NCBI RefSeq assembly: GCF_025200925.1 | Contig: NZ_CP104174.1 | Span: forward strand, 1,550,001 to 1,614,000 | DNA: 64,000 nucleotides | Direction of reading: 5' to 3' | DNA from: Bradyrhizobium sp. CB1015 | GTDB taxonomy: Bacteria; Pseudomonadota; Alphaproteobacteria; Rhizobiales; Xanthobacteraceae | Part shown: positions 29,122 through 38,150 of the stretch, in pieces | Numbering within the stretch: position 1 is the stretch's first letter | Layout of the letters: each line of letters begins with the position of its first letter | The notes under the pieces: generated by a model | What the model was told of the DNA's origin: nothing | What the model saw: only the letters and a program-made list of their open reading frames with translations | The model's database searches: none | Translations under genes and position numbers: made by a program

Positions 29122-29436
29122 ATGGGGGTAGCAAAGCTACAGTTCGCGCCGCGCACTGCCCCTCTCGAAACTGATTGTCCCGATGTCTTGGCTCACGCGC
29201 TCGCGAAGCTGGGGCGATGCGATCAACGTCCTGCGTCTGACGAGGAGCTGCCTAAAATCGTGTTGCCGTTCCTTGCTTGGGCGGCTTTGCGACGGCAGGA
29301 CCTTCCGGCTCGCGCCATCAGGGTCGTGATGAAATGCTGCGGTGAGCCGATGGTTGAGAGGGCGCTCGGTATCCATCGCTTGCGGCAACTGAAACAGAGA
29401 TATGGGGAGGTCAGCGCACCGTTCGCGTCGGCCTGA
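29122..29436 (+). CDS. Hypothetical protein
   Basis: 104 residues from an ATG preceded by GTGGAG. It contains CPDVLAHALAKLGRCDQRP and VLPFLAWAALRRQDLPARAI, helical with several Cys, no signal peptide or membrane segment. No family recognised. It sits between an IS3 fragment and repeat copy A in the probable island part. Codon use is compatible with a real gene. Confidence 0.45.
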   Translation: MGVAKLQFAPRTAPLETDCPDVLAHALAKLGRCDQRPASDEELPKIVLPFLAWAALRRQDLPARAIRVVMKCCGEPMVERALGIHRLRQLKQRYGEVSAPFASA

Positions 29437-29554
29437 TCGTTCTGAAGACTGACAGGCTGAGCGGCGTTAAGTCGCTCAGTCGTCTGCTCTGTGAGAATAC
29501 CAATCCTGGTAGGTCACTTAAGGCCGCTCCCTCGCTAAAATCACTGCCGGGGTT

Positions 29555-29698
29555 CGCGGCACGTGAAGGGACAGCGCCTTCCTTCCTCCAGCGGAATGCG
29601 CCGAGTCATGCCGCCGCTAACTTCACCCGCAGTGCGGATGCGGCAGGATAGCGCCTTTCAAGGCTCGCCGATGTAGGCGCCGAGTCGCATCGGCGCTG
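29555..29698. repeat. Dispersed tandem-hairpin repeat, copy A
   Basis: Two consecutive stem-loops. Each contains the box GGGACAGCGC (AGGATAGCGC in the second) on the 5' side and GCGCCGAGT on the 3' side. The outer stem of the first is GCGGCACGTG-like. The outer stem of the second is CAGTGCGGATGC paired with GCATCGGCGCTG. It ends 23 nt before the next gene's ATG. Confidence 0.65.
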
Positions 29699-29721
29699 TT
29701 TTGAGCCGACGAGGAAAGCGT

Positions 29722-30048
29722 ATGTTCAAGCGACAAACCACGGCATCAAGGGCTAAGCCATTAAGACATTTCCGCGCGCGGAAACGGATTCCGACAGCGC
29801 GCGACCTTGCTGAAGCGTTCCATTTCGCAACGCGCGTATTCTACAGAAGAGTGCCGGCAACGGGCGTGTGGTTTGAGATAAGAGATCGTATGGTCAGAAC
29901 AGCCGAAGGGCAGTTCTATCTTATCGAAGATCACCCCATTAAGCTTGGCGGCCATGAAGTCGCACGGCCTTACAGTCTAGCGAGCGTCTTTGCGTGGCTG
30001 CAGGATTCCCCACAACAGATTGAGCGCACTGTCGTCAAAGGCGGCTAA
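29722..30048 (+). CDS. Hypothetical small protein
   Basis: 108 residues from the ATG at 29722 with GAGGAAAG upstream; an in-frame TTG at 29701 is less likely. The N-terminus is very basic (FKRQTTASRAKPLRHFRARKR), followed by PTARDLAEAFHFATRVFYRR and YSLASVFAWLQDSPQQIE. The basic start suggests nucleic-acid binding. A clear intrinsic terminator follows 10 nt after the stop, which supports a real expressed gene. Family unknown. Confidence 0.55.
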   Translation: MFKRQTTASRAKPLRHFRARKRIPTARDLAEAFHFATRVFYRRVPATGVWFEIRDRMVRTAEGQFYLIEDHPIKLGGHEVARPYSLASVFAWLQDSPQQIERTVVKGG

Positions 30049-30057
30049 GCTTTGAAC

Positions 30058-30079
30058 AGCCCACGCGGGCTTTTTTTTT
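30058..30079 (+). terminator. Intrinsic terminator
   Basis: AGCCC ACGC GGGCT stem-loop followed by a run of nine T, just downstream of the 29722-30048 gene. Confidence 0.8.
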
Positions 30080-30146
30080 CGTTTTGTGGATGCCGCGCAG
30101 GTCTCGTCAGCCTTTCGTCAGCCAGCGCGGATACGGAGCCCTTGGG

Positions 30147-30236
30147 TTAGCGACACGCGCCAGGGACAGCGCAATGGCACCAGGATGGTCAGCGCCGAGT
30201 CACGTGGCCATTAACTAGTGGTGCGGGCGGGGTAGG
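30147..30236. repeat. Dispersed tandem-hairpin repeat, copy B (truncated)
   Basis: The first hairpin is complete: TTAGCGACACGCGCC, GGGACAGCGC, loop, GCGCCGAGT, CACGTGGCCATTAA. The second begins (CTAGTGGTGCGGGCGGGGTAGG) but is cut off shortly before the left end of the IS3 element at 30260, so that insertion or an accompanying deletion removed the rest. Confidence 0.6.
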
Positions 30237-30259
30237 CACAGGGTCTGATCCAACGCAAC

Positions 30260-31509
30260 TGAACCTCCTCCGAATGAGTGGACACCTGTAGTAGGCTCAT
30301 TGAGCCCGGAGGTGTCGAATGGAACGTCAACATCGGTTCATTTACCGAAGAGTACAAGCGCCAAGCCGTTGAGTTGGCTTTGAGTGGGCGCTTCGATCGG
30401 GTCTGTTGCCAAGGAACTCGGTCTGCGTGACTCGGTGCTGCGGCGCTGGGTTGACAAGCTGCGGCAGGAGCCGACATCGGCGGCGTGGCGCCCCACCACG
30501 CAGGCGACGCCGATGTCGGCGGACCAGGCTTCGGAGATCGCCCGTCTGCGCCAGGAGAACGAACGCTGCGCATGGAGCGCGACATTTTAAAAAAGTCGAT
30601 CGCGATCTTCGCCGGAACCCGGACATGAGCTTCCGCTTCATCGAAGACCATCGCGACGCCTATCCGGTGCGGCTGATGTGTGCCGTGCTCGAGGTCTCGC
30701 CGGCCGGCTATTCCGCCTGGCGTGATCGCCCGGTCAGTGAGCGGACCAAATCCGATGCCAGCCTCCTGGCCGCGATCCGGCAAGTCCATCAAGACAGCAG
30801 CGGGCGTTACTGCAGTCCTCGCGTCCATGCCATCCTGCGCAAGCAGGGACGTGGCGCCAGCCGTGGCCGGATCGAGCAGCTGATGCACCGGCACGGTATC
30901 CGCGCCATCATGGCGTCGCCACGCCGGGGGCGCACCACCGACAGCCGTCACGATCTCCCGATCGCACCGAACCTGATCGCGCGCGACTTCACCGCTCCCG
31001 CCCCGAACCGAGTCTGGCTCGCCGACATCACCTACATCCCGACCGCGGAGGGCTGGCTGTATCTGGCGGCCGTCATGGATCTGTTCAGCCGAAAGATCAT
31101 CGGCTGGGCCATGCAAGACCATATGCAGGTCGAACTCGCATCCGCGGCACTGACCATGGCCATCAACCAGCAACGGCCGCAGACCGGATTGATCCACCAC
31201 TCCGATCGCGGCGTGCAGTATGCCTCACAAGCCTATCGCAACGTCCTCACCGGCGCCGGCATCATGGCATCATGAGCCGCAAGGCCGATTGCTACGACAA
31301 TGCCCTGATGGAGAGCTTCTTCCATACCTTGAAAACCGCGCTGGTCCATCATCGCGACTACAACACCCGCGCGAGGCCCAGCACGATATCTTCGCCATAT
31401 CGAGGGCTTCTACCGCCGAACAAGGCTCCACTCCGCCATCGGATATGTCGCCCCGATCGAAATGGAGCTAAAAGCCGCTTAACCCGTCCACTTTTTCGGG
31501 GGAAGATCA
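30260..31509 (+). mobile_element. IS3-family element, decayed
   Basis: Imperfect inverted repeats of about 24 bp: TGAACCTCCTCCGAATGAG on the left and the inverse TGATCTTCCCCCGAAAAAG on the right. OrfA (from 30319) is frameshifted (IGSVAKELGLRDSVLRRWVD). OrfB (about 30626-31480) has [29 protein letters not shown] (D), HHSDRGVQY (D) and, after a one-base deletion at [16 protein letters not shown] (E). A second deletion follows near 31370. The length of 1250 bp is normal for IS3, but it cannot make its own transposase. Confidence 0.85.
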
Positions 31510-31617
31510 GTCTCCCATTGCGGCAAGCTGTCGGACCAGCTTAGAGAGTGCCTGAAGACGTGGGGCCGACCGATTCTGGTAGTTGTGCCGCAGCTTTTTC
31601 CGATGGATGTATCCCAC

Positions 31618-31722
31618 GTCAGCTTCTTCCGCCGCTGAGGCTGGCTGTGTGGGAGTTAGCGGCGCGTGGTAGGGACAGCGCTTCTTCTCTCTCATCGAGC
31701 GCCGAGTCACGTGCCGCTAGCT
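31618..31722. repeat. Dispersed tandem-hairpin repeat, copy C (first hairpin)
   Basis: Starts with GTCAGCTTCTTCCGCCGC, also seen before copy E, then the hairpin AGTTAGCGGCGCGTGG, GGGACAGCGC, loop, GCGCCGAGT, CACGTGCCGCTAGCT. The second hairpin is missing. Confidence 0.65.
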
Positions 31723-32059
31723 TCAACCATAGGGCCAACGGATGCACATATGAGGTTGGTCTCGCGTTCGAAAGCGCCAACGCGCTGCTGGCCAGTCTCG
31801 TTGATGCTGCACGCCGTCGAGTTTGACCGGTTCGCGGTCCTCCTGCATCACCGCCGTGACGAGCAGTGGCAGAATCTTCCTCGTCTTTAACCACTACTGC
31901 GAGTCGACCGGAGATGGTCCGGTTCATCGTGAACTGCACGACGGATGGGGACACTCCTAACGCGTCAGCCGCGGCGTCGCGCCAAAGCTGGCGGCTCAAA
32001 GCATCACATTTCGCTCGCCGCGGGCACGATCATCGTAAGAGCCGAGGGTAACACACGAT
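31723..32059. other. Degenerate region with a recurring short coding relic
   Basis: ANGCTYEVGLAFESANALLA (31736 onward) resembles ANGCTYSSGITSLRSEALA at 45573 onward, sharing about 19 identical bases. The parent protein is not recognised. No complete gene is supported. Confidence 0.35.
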
Positions 32060-32927
32060 TCAGCATGTGGACGATGATGACCGCCTTCATACTGAAAGTT
32101 GTGCTCGATCCGGTCTTCATATTCTTACTGGACCTGGTGTGCGAGGCGCAGCCCTCGCAACGCTGGCATCTCAGATCGCAGCCATAAGCCTCTATATATC
32201 GCGTATTCTACGAATGCTCGCGGGATAGTCCGCGTCAGGGCCACTCACATGTCAGTACGAGCAGATCGCATCAGACAGCTCGCATTCATAGGGTCGCGGG
32301 CGAGTATAACCAACAGTTTATCTGCCGTTGGCTTGATGCTCTTCGGAGCCGTTCGGCGAGAATGCGATCGCCGCGGTGGGAATAGCTATTCGATTGCTGA
32401 CGATCGGCGCACTGCCTGTCACCGGCTTCTGTATAGGCTCTCAAGCTATCCTGGGTTTCGGTTGGGGCGCACCAGATTTTGCTCGCGTATTGAAGGCTGC
32501 GAAGTTGATGCTCTCGATGACTGTCGCTCTTTCCGTTGCCTATTCTGCGGCCGTTGTGATCTTTGCCCGGCCTTTGGTCAGGCTGTTCAGTGATAGCGAG
32601 AATGTCACGAAAGTTGCGGTCTCGACCTGCATCGTCTTCCATCTCTTTTTTGGGCTTTTTGTTATTCAGAGCGTCGTCACAACGATGCTTCAGTCGTTCG
32701 GGAGAGCACGTCTCAGTGCAGTTGTTTCCTTGGCGAGGCAGGGATATCTCTTCGTACCGGCCGTACTATTCCCGCTCATGTGGGGTTTCAATGGACTTTT
32801 GGCCAGTCAAGCAATCGCTGAGCTGGACCCCGGAATGATCGCGCTTATTGTGATGTTCCACCAACTCGCTCAGATCGGACGAGCGCTGCGGCACCCCGCT
32901 TCAAAAGCGCTCGAGATCGCGGGTTGA
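32060..32927 (+). pseudogene. MATE-family efflux transporter remnant
   Basis: The 3' part (32376-32927) encodes about 180 residues with hydrophobic segments and MATE-like sequence (IGSQAILGFGWGAPDF, LVRLFSDSENVTKVA, FVIQSVVTTMLQSFGRARLS). Upstream, in another frame, LATLASQIAAISLYIAY is the end of the first half. The N-terminal half is mostly absent and the frame is broken near 32370. MATE proteins export organic cations or metabolites with Na+ or H+ antiport; this copy is not functional. Confidence 0.6.
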
Positions 32928-33363
32928 GCTGACAACGGACATCATCGGGAATCCAGCGCATTGAGTCTTCTCCCCGGGCCAGATCCGCAGTGAGTGCTGG
33001 ATCCGCGCTGATCGCTTTGTACGAAACGTACAGCGCCGCGTTCATCGACAGAAGCGCTATTCCTGAAACAAGCTCTCCGTTAAATTGTCGCTGGAGGCAT
33101 GGAGTGTCGTGATGGCTACGAGCAGTTCGATTTCCGCCGGATCGCATAGATCGCGATTGACGAGGCGGCGGCGGTCTGCGTTGAGCAAGTCGACGCCGAG
33201 CGGCCAGGGCGGGTGAAGCAACGATCGTTCATGAAGCGGCGGCGGAAGTAATAATTGCCCAGCAATCTTGAAGCGCACCGCGCTCGCATAACTTTTTTAT
33301 GGAATATTTTCCTATTTTCCGAATGACCGAAACCGCTGGTTAATTTCCAACCAACCGCCTTAC
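32928..33363. other. Intergenic, no gene recognised
   Basis: AT-rich stretch at 33290-33360, probably regulatory or the downstream region of the minus-strand winged-helix gene. A minus-strand frame at 33057-33278 has no recognisable features. Confidence 0.3.
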
Positions 33364-33780
33364 TTACGACGCCTTCGCTTGTCGTCGGCGGACAGCGTCG
33401 TGCTGGCGTCGCCTGCGTTTCCGCATACGTCGAACTAGCGCTATCGAAGGCATCGATGGCAGCGTCGTGGCTGCAGTCGGCCCCTCGACCGCGTGGACAT
33501 TAGGCGGCTCCATCACCTGGGCGGGTGCGGGCCGCGCCTCCATGATCTCGAGAACCGCACGACCCTTGTCGGTGATGCGCCAGCCACCGTTCATGCGCTC
33601 GATGAGACCTTGGGAGAAGATATCCAGGTCGGGCACGCGGGCCGCCAATCGCTTCGTGCGCTCGCTCCAGTCCCGTCCGCTGGTCGCCAGGATCGCCATA
33701 TCGCGCTTGAGGTCGGCCATGGCGGCGAACCCGTCTGGATAGCTGACCAGCACCTTGAGAACCGTCACCTGGAAGTTCAC
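33364..33780 (-). CDS. Winged-helix-like DNA-binding protein, Arg-rich tail
   Basis: 138 residues from a GTG with GGAGTGGGG upstream. The first 85 residues (FQVTVLKVLVSYPDGFAAM, DLKRDMAILATSGRDW, GWRITDKGRAVLEIMEARP) look like a winged-helix domain of the Mrr N-terminal or PadR type. The tail is Pro/Ala-rich and ends in RRMRKRRRRQHDAVRRRQ. The protein is probably a small transcriptional regulator or accessory DNA binder. The frame is intact and codon use normal. It is transcribed away from the NYN gene. Confidence 0.6.
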   Translation of the reverse strand: MNFQVTVLKVLVSYPDGFAAMADLKRDMAILATSGRDWSERTKRLAARVPDLDIFSQGLIERMNGGWRITDKGRAVLEIMEARPAPAQVMEPPNVHAVEGPTAATTLPSMPSIALVRRMRKRRRRQHDAVRRRQAKAS

Positions 33781-34106
33781 TGCCCCACTCCGTACCCGGC
33801 TTCCGCGAACTTATTTCCCCTACATCTTAGAGGCACTCGAGACCTCCTGTCGAGGTGCGGGCGTGGTGATGGCTTAGAACTCCAGCCCAACTGCTTGATG
33901 CTGGCCAAGGCTCTGCTTCACCCGCAGTGGCCTAGTCCGCTCGCGAAGCTCATCGGCGATCAAAAATGTGCGGCGTCTGGGGGGCGAGGCCTTGCGACCT
34001 GGTACCGCATGCCCATATCGACGAAGCTCCGGCTCGCTCGGGTCATTATTCTCCTAAATCATTATTTTGATCATTTTCTCACGATCCTCATTGGAGAAGC
34101 GCCCGC

Positions 34107-34653
34107 ATGACCACCTACACTTACGTCGACAATTCCAACCTCTACATCGAGGCTCCCGCGTCTCGGCCGCCAAAAAGGGCAAGGCGAAGAACATTGCCGA
34201 AGCCATGAGAAACGGCATTGTGGATCACGGTTGGATGCTCGACTACGGCACGCTGTACAAATATGTCAGCGGGGAGGACACCGTCGCCAAGTTGTGGGGC
34301 TCGCCACCTCCCGGCGACTCCTTCTGGAAGATGGTCGACAAGGTCGGCTTCAAGACCCACGTCTACAACAAGAACGCCGGCAATAAGGAGAAGAAGGTCG
34401 ACGTGGCGATCGCCACGGCGATGATGGATGACACTTCAACGTCATCGACAAGGAAAACGACGATATCCTGCTGGTGGCCGGGGATTCGGACTATGTGCCG
34501 GTCGTCGAGAAGCTGATCGAGCGCGGCTTCAAGGTCGAGGTGGCGTTTTGGGGTCAAGCGGCTCGGGAACTGCGCCAAGCTGCCGCAAATTTCTTCGAGC
34601 TTGATGGCAAGCTTGATGAATTCACCCGCGCCGCGCCGCAAGCAGCCGCTTAG
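34107..34653 (+). pseudogene. NYN-domain (LabA/DUF88) nuclease, frameshifted
   Basis: NYN proteins are PIN-like metal-dependent RNases. The start TYTYVDNSNLYIEA contains the first Asp of the active site. A base change near 34153 shifts the frame to IAEAMRNGIVDHGWMLDYG, and EKKVDVAIATAMMDDT follows with the next acidic residues. A second shift near 34435 leads to DILLVAGDSDYVPVVEKLIE with the GDSDY motif, and the C-terminal helix ends at 34653. Two one-base shifts separate it from an intact protein of about 180 residues. It lies head to head with an ImmA/IrrE-type gene, also frameshifted. Confidence 0.7.
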
Positions 34654-34680
34654 ATCGCTCCCGCGATCCAGCGGGCGCAG

Positions 34681-35357
34681 CTAGGCCCGCGCGAAGCGGC
34701 GGCGGTTCGCCACTCGCTGGTAGGCGCCGGTCACGTTGAGCCGCATGCGGACCAGCGGCTCGCTTGCGCCATACATGTCGGACGCTTTCGAAATCGTGAG
34801 GCTGAGGGCGGCGATGTGCATGGCAGCCTCGTCCGAGACCAGGAGCGCCGGTCCGAGCCAGTTGGCCTCCTCCTCCATAGTCTTGTCGTAGTTGCGGGTG
34901 CCTGACGGGTCGAAATCTGCATCGGCGGATGCAACAGCAGCCCGTGGGCCAATTCGTGACTGATATCAGCGGCCTGCCATTTCCTGTCGTGGGCATCGTT
35001 ATTCACAATGAAGCGCTCCTGGCCGACCGCAAGCGTCACGGCCGAGAAGTCTTTCTGACCGTTGCCTGTTCGTAGGTAAGCGACCGCGTCAGGAGCCAAC
35101 TTCGCGTAGTCGCTGAGCGGAAAAACCGGAAACTCCAGATGCTCAGCGAGACGCCAGGGGCAAAGCGGCAAATGCGGCGCGATATCCAGCTCCTTGCGGA
35201 GGCTGGTCCACATACCAGTTCGCTTCTGCTTTGAATGGTCATGCCCCAACATCAGGTTGGCGCGTACTGCAGTTACAAGACACTCACATCCATGCAGACA
35301 GCGCGCTAGGTATATCTCTGTCTGAGATACTGCCAGTATGCGTTCGGCCCGAATCAC
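34681..35357 (-). pseudogene. ImmA/IrrE-family metallopeptidase, frameshifted
   Basis: The zinc motif ISHELAHGLLLHPP (HExxH) is present near the middle, preceded by TLAVGQERFIVNNDAHDRKW, typical of ImmA/IrrE peptidases that cleave repressors of mobile elements or stress regulons. One base near 34915 shifts the frame; the rest reads DFDPSGTRNYDKTMEEEANW and LGPALLVSDEAAMHIA to the stop at 34681, including the Glu helix of the active site. The start is uncertain; residues before MWTSLRKELDIAPHL may not belong. It converges on the NYN gene with 27 bp between the stops. Confidence 0.7.
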
Positions 35358-35469
35358 TCACCTGAAATGTTAATTCACGAGTGGTTTCAGGGGCGACTGG
35401 AGTTGATTATTCTACCCCTGCTCGGGTGGACCTCCCACGGCGACTCCTTTTTTCGGGGATGGGGCGAAA

Positions 35470-35887
35470 TGATGAAGCAACTTGTAAAAACAACTGAATG
35501 GCGCGAGACCAGCGACACTGGCCGCTTCGTTCTTCGCTGGGCGGAAAGCATCCTCGAAACCAGCTTGATCACCAATCAGGATGGGTCAACCTCGCGAATC
35601 AGCCGTCCACGAATTCGGGAATTCGAAGAGGAGCGCGATATTCAAACAGCCATGAACGGACCGCGATCGAAAAAGAAACTGCGCAATTGGGCGGCCGGGA
35701 GACTTCATAAGCTACGATGGCGTGCAGGTACCTGCACGCTGCGATTAACTGGTCGACCGTTAAGAAGCTGGACCGAGCTGAGCTGTCGCTTCACCAGGGC
35801 AACAGCCCGCCCCGTATGGCGGAATCTGACTGAAATCCCGCGGCGATGGTGGGGCGCGCACCATTACATCTTGGCTGAGGCGCGGAA
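35470..35887 (+). other. Possible decayed gene
   Basis: A frame starting MKQLVKTTEWRETSDTGRF and RWAESILETSLITNQDG has coding-like composition. In another frame INWSTVKKLDRAELSLHQG follows near 35740, so the original may be broken. No family is recognised. Confidence 0.25.
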
Positions 35888-36088
35888 TTATTCCGCGTTC
35901 TCCGCCGGCAGAGCTAAAGATAGAGATAACTCACGTGCCTGCCCCGGCGTCACTTGGAGGTAAACGCCGACGACGCTCGCAATGGCAATGGAGATTTCAT
36001 CATCCATCTGCTCAATTATGATGGCACCCGGCTTGTCGATTTCGATCCGGCAATACGTCCAATGATAACCATCCTGTTCATTCGCCAT
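35888..36088 (-). CDS. Small hypothetical protein
   Basis: 66 residues from an ATG with GGAGG nine bases upstream; an earlier in-frame ATG at 36112 is less well placed. The sequence YHWTYCRIEIDKPGAIII and ISIAIASVVGVYLQVTPGQA is beta-rich with no signal peptide. It ends in an acidic tail (LPAENAE). No family recognised. It lies just beside the IS256 fragment. Confidence 0.45.
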   Translation of the reverse strand: MANEQDGYHWTYCRIEIDKPGAIIIEQMDDEISIAIASVVGVYLQVTPGQARELSLSLALPAENAE

Positions 36089-36108
36089 CACGACACAGCC
36101 TCCATTTG

Positions 36109-36480
36109 TCATCGGTTCAGCTGGAGGTCGTGTGGGCGGACGGCGTCTTCCTGCAGGCTCGCATGGAAGACCACAGCAAATGCATGCTGGTGCTGATCGG
36201 CGCGACGCCGGAAGGCAAGAAGGAACTCATCGGCTTCCAAGTCGGCGTGCGCGAGAGCGCGCAAAGCTGGCACGAACTGCTCGTCGAAGCCAAAACCCGT
36301 GGGCTGAAGATCGCCCCGAAAAAGTGGCCGTTGGTCATGACGCGCTCGGCTTCTGGAAGGCGCTCGACGAGGTCTTTCCCGCGACGCGACATCAGCGGTG
36401 CGATGGCCGACGATTATCTCACGTCGGCGCGTCTTGCGGTAAACCATGCGTTCGATTGTCCAAGCCGTCATCGTTCCTCA
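36109..36480 (+). pseudogene. IS256-family transposase fragment
   Basis: VWADGVFLQARMEDHSKCML, VLIGATPEGKKELIGF, GVRESAQSWHELLVEAKTRG and LKIAPKK form the central DDE part of an IS256-type transposase. After 36320 the frame shifts (HDALGFWKALDEVFP follows in another frame). N- and C-terminal parts are missing. It overlaps in sequence with the smaller fragment at 18060. Confidence 0.7.
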
Positions 36481-36599
36481 CGGTAGCACCAGTTGATCCG
36501 AACCGAGTTGCCGCGCCCTCTCTATTGCCGCCCTGCGCGTCCTGGGGAACATCAATGGGATCTCCGTCCTGAATTCATAGTCTTTGACCGAAATACTGG

Positions 36600-37000
36600 G
36601 CGATACGATCCGGATGCGCCAATAGCGGCGCCCCTTGGCTTCTTCCCGTACTCGCGCTCCCACCGCGAAGGGTCAATCGTAACGTAGCGCCCTGGAGCTC
36701 CGCGTCAGATGGAGTATGCTCGGCTGCAGGGCTTAGAGCCAATCGAGCGGCAGCAGCACTGTGCCTCCGGAAAGCGGCGATGATCACCTCTTTCTCGATG
36801 GAAGGATTGTCGATTGGCTCCCTTGGGGCCTGTCGAACGATCGGCGACGGTCTCGCGCTGCTTCACTTCGCGACAGTCTTCTATTGATCCCATAGCGCTT
36901 GGCGAGTGCTCTTAGGCTCTTTTTGACTATTTTGTATTGCTCGACGGACTCCCTCCGTCGTGGTGGTGCAGCCGTGTAAAACTTGTCCCATGGCGCATCC
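36600..37000 (-). pseudogene. IS481-type transposase N-terminal remnant
   Basis: The minus strand reads MGQVLHGCTTTTEGVRRAIQ, then in another frame SLRALAKRYGINRR and later VIIAAFRRH. These match the first 100 residues of an IS481-group transposase common in Bradyrhizobium. Frameshifts separate each block and the catalytic core is absent. The following IS3 element begins at 37016, immediately behind its start. Confidence 0.55.
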
Positions 37001-37015
37001 TTCGAATCGTGCGAT

Positions 37016-38150
37016 GATCTGAGGCCGACAAACTGGACCATTTTTGGCTAGAGTTCTCGCTGCCGAATCCCTCGGCTGGGACGAGCGATGGACCATGAAG
37101 GCCTCGAAGTTTTCAGATGCTCAGAAGGCGTTCATCCTGAAACAGGGCAACGACGGGGTTGCGGTGGCGGAGATCTGCCGTAAGGCCGGGATCAGCCAGG
37201 CAACCTACTTCAATTGGAAGAAGAAATATGACGGGCTGCTGCCCACCGAGATGCGTCGGCTGAAGCAGCTCGAGGAGGAGAACGGCAAGCTGAAGAAGCT
37301 GGTCGCGGACCTGTCGCTCGACAAGGAGATGCTGCAGGACGTGATCCGCCGAAAGCTATGAAGCCCGGTCGGAAGCGCATGCTGGTCGACGCGGTCCGCA
37401 GCGAATGGCAGGTCTCGATCCGCAGGGCCTGTGACGCTCTCGAATTTGACCGCTCGACCTACCACTACAAGTGCCGTCGCTCCGGCCAGGCTGCCCTCGA
37501 ACAGAAGATCAAGGAGATCTGCCATGTTCGTATCCGCTACGGTTATCGTCGTGTTCACGTGCTGCTGCGTCGTGAAGGCTGGCGCCATGGCCAGAACAAG
37601 ACGCGGCGGATCTATCGCGAATTGGGCCTGCAATTACGCAACAAAACGCCGAAGCGCCGGGTCAAGGCCAAGCTGCGCGATGATCGCAGGCCGGCGACGC
37701 GATCGAACGAGACCTGGGCGATGGACTTCGTCCATGACCAGTTGGCGACCGGACACAAGCTGCGCGTGCTCACGATTGTCGATACCTTCTCCCGCTTCTC
37801 GCGGCGCTGGCGCCGCGATTCACCTTCCGCGGCACCGATGTTGTGGAGGTGCTGGAAAGGGCCTGCAAGGAAGTGGGAGTCCCGGCAACGATCCGCGTGG
37901 ATCAAGAACAGCGAGTTCGTGTCCCGCGATCTTGACCTCTGGGCCTACCAGCGCGGTGTCACCCTGGACTTCTCGCGGCCCGGTAAGCCAACCGACAACG
38001 CGTTCATTGAGGCCTTCAACGGCCGCTTCAGGGCCGAATGCCTCAACGCCCACTGGTTCCTGTCTCTTGCGGACGCCTAGCAAAAGGTGGAGACTTGGCG
38101 CAGATACTACAACTGCGCATCAGAACACCCATCTGGCTATGTGATTGAAG
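37016..38150 (+). mobile_element. IS3-family element, truncated at the right end
   Basis: The left end TGATCTGAGGCCGACAAACT precedes an intact OrfA (37094-37361: SDAQKAFILKQGNDGVAVAE, HTH, ISQATYFNWKKKYDG, leucine zipper). OrfB (37358-38080) overlaps it by 4 nt as usual and shows AMDFVHDQLATG (D) and NAFIEAFNGRFRAEC (E). Between 37795 and 37890 two compensating frameshifts replace the second Asp region. A TAG at 38078 ends the frame early. The right end is lost where it meets the recombinase gene. Confidence 0.8.
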
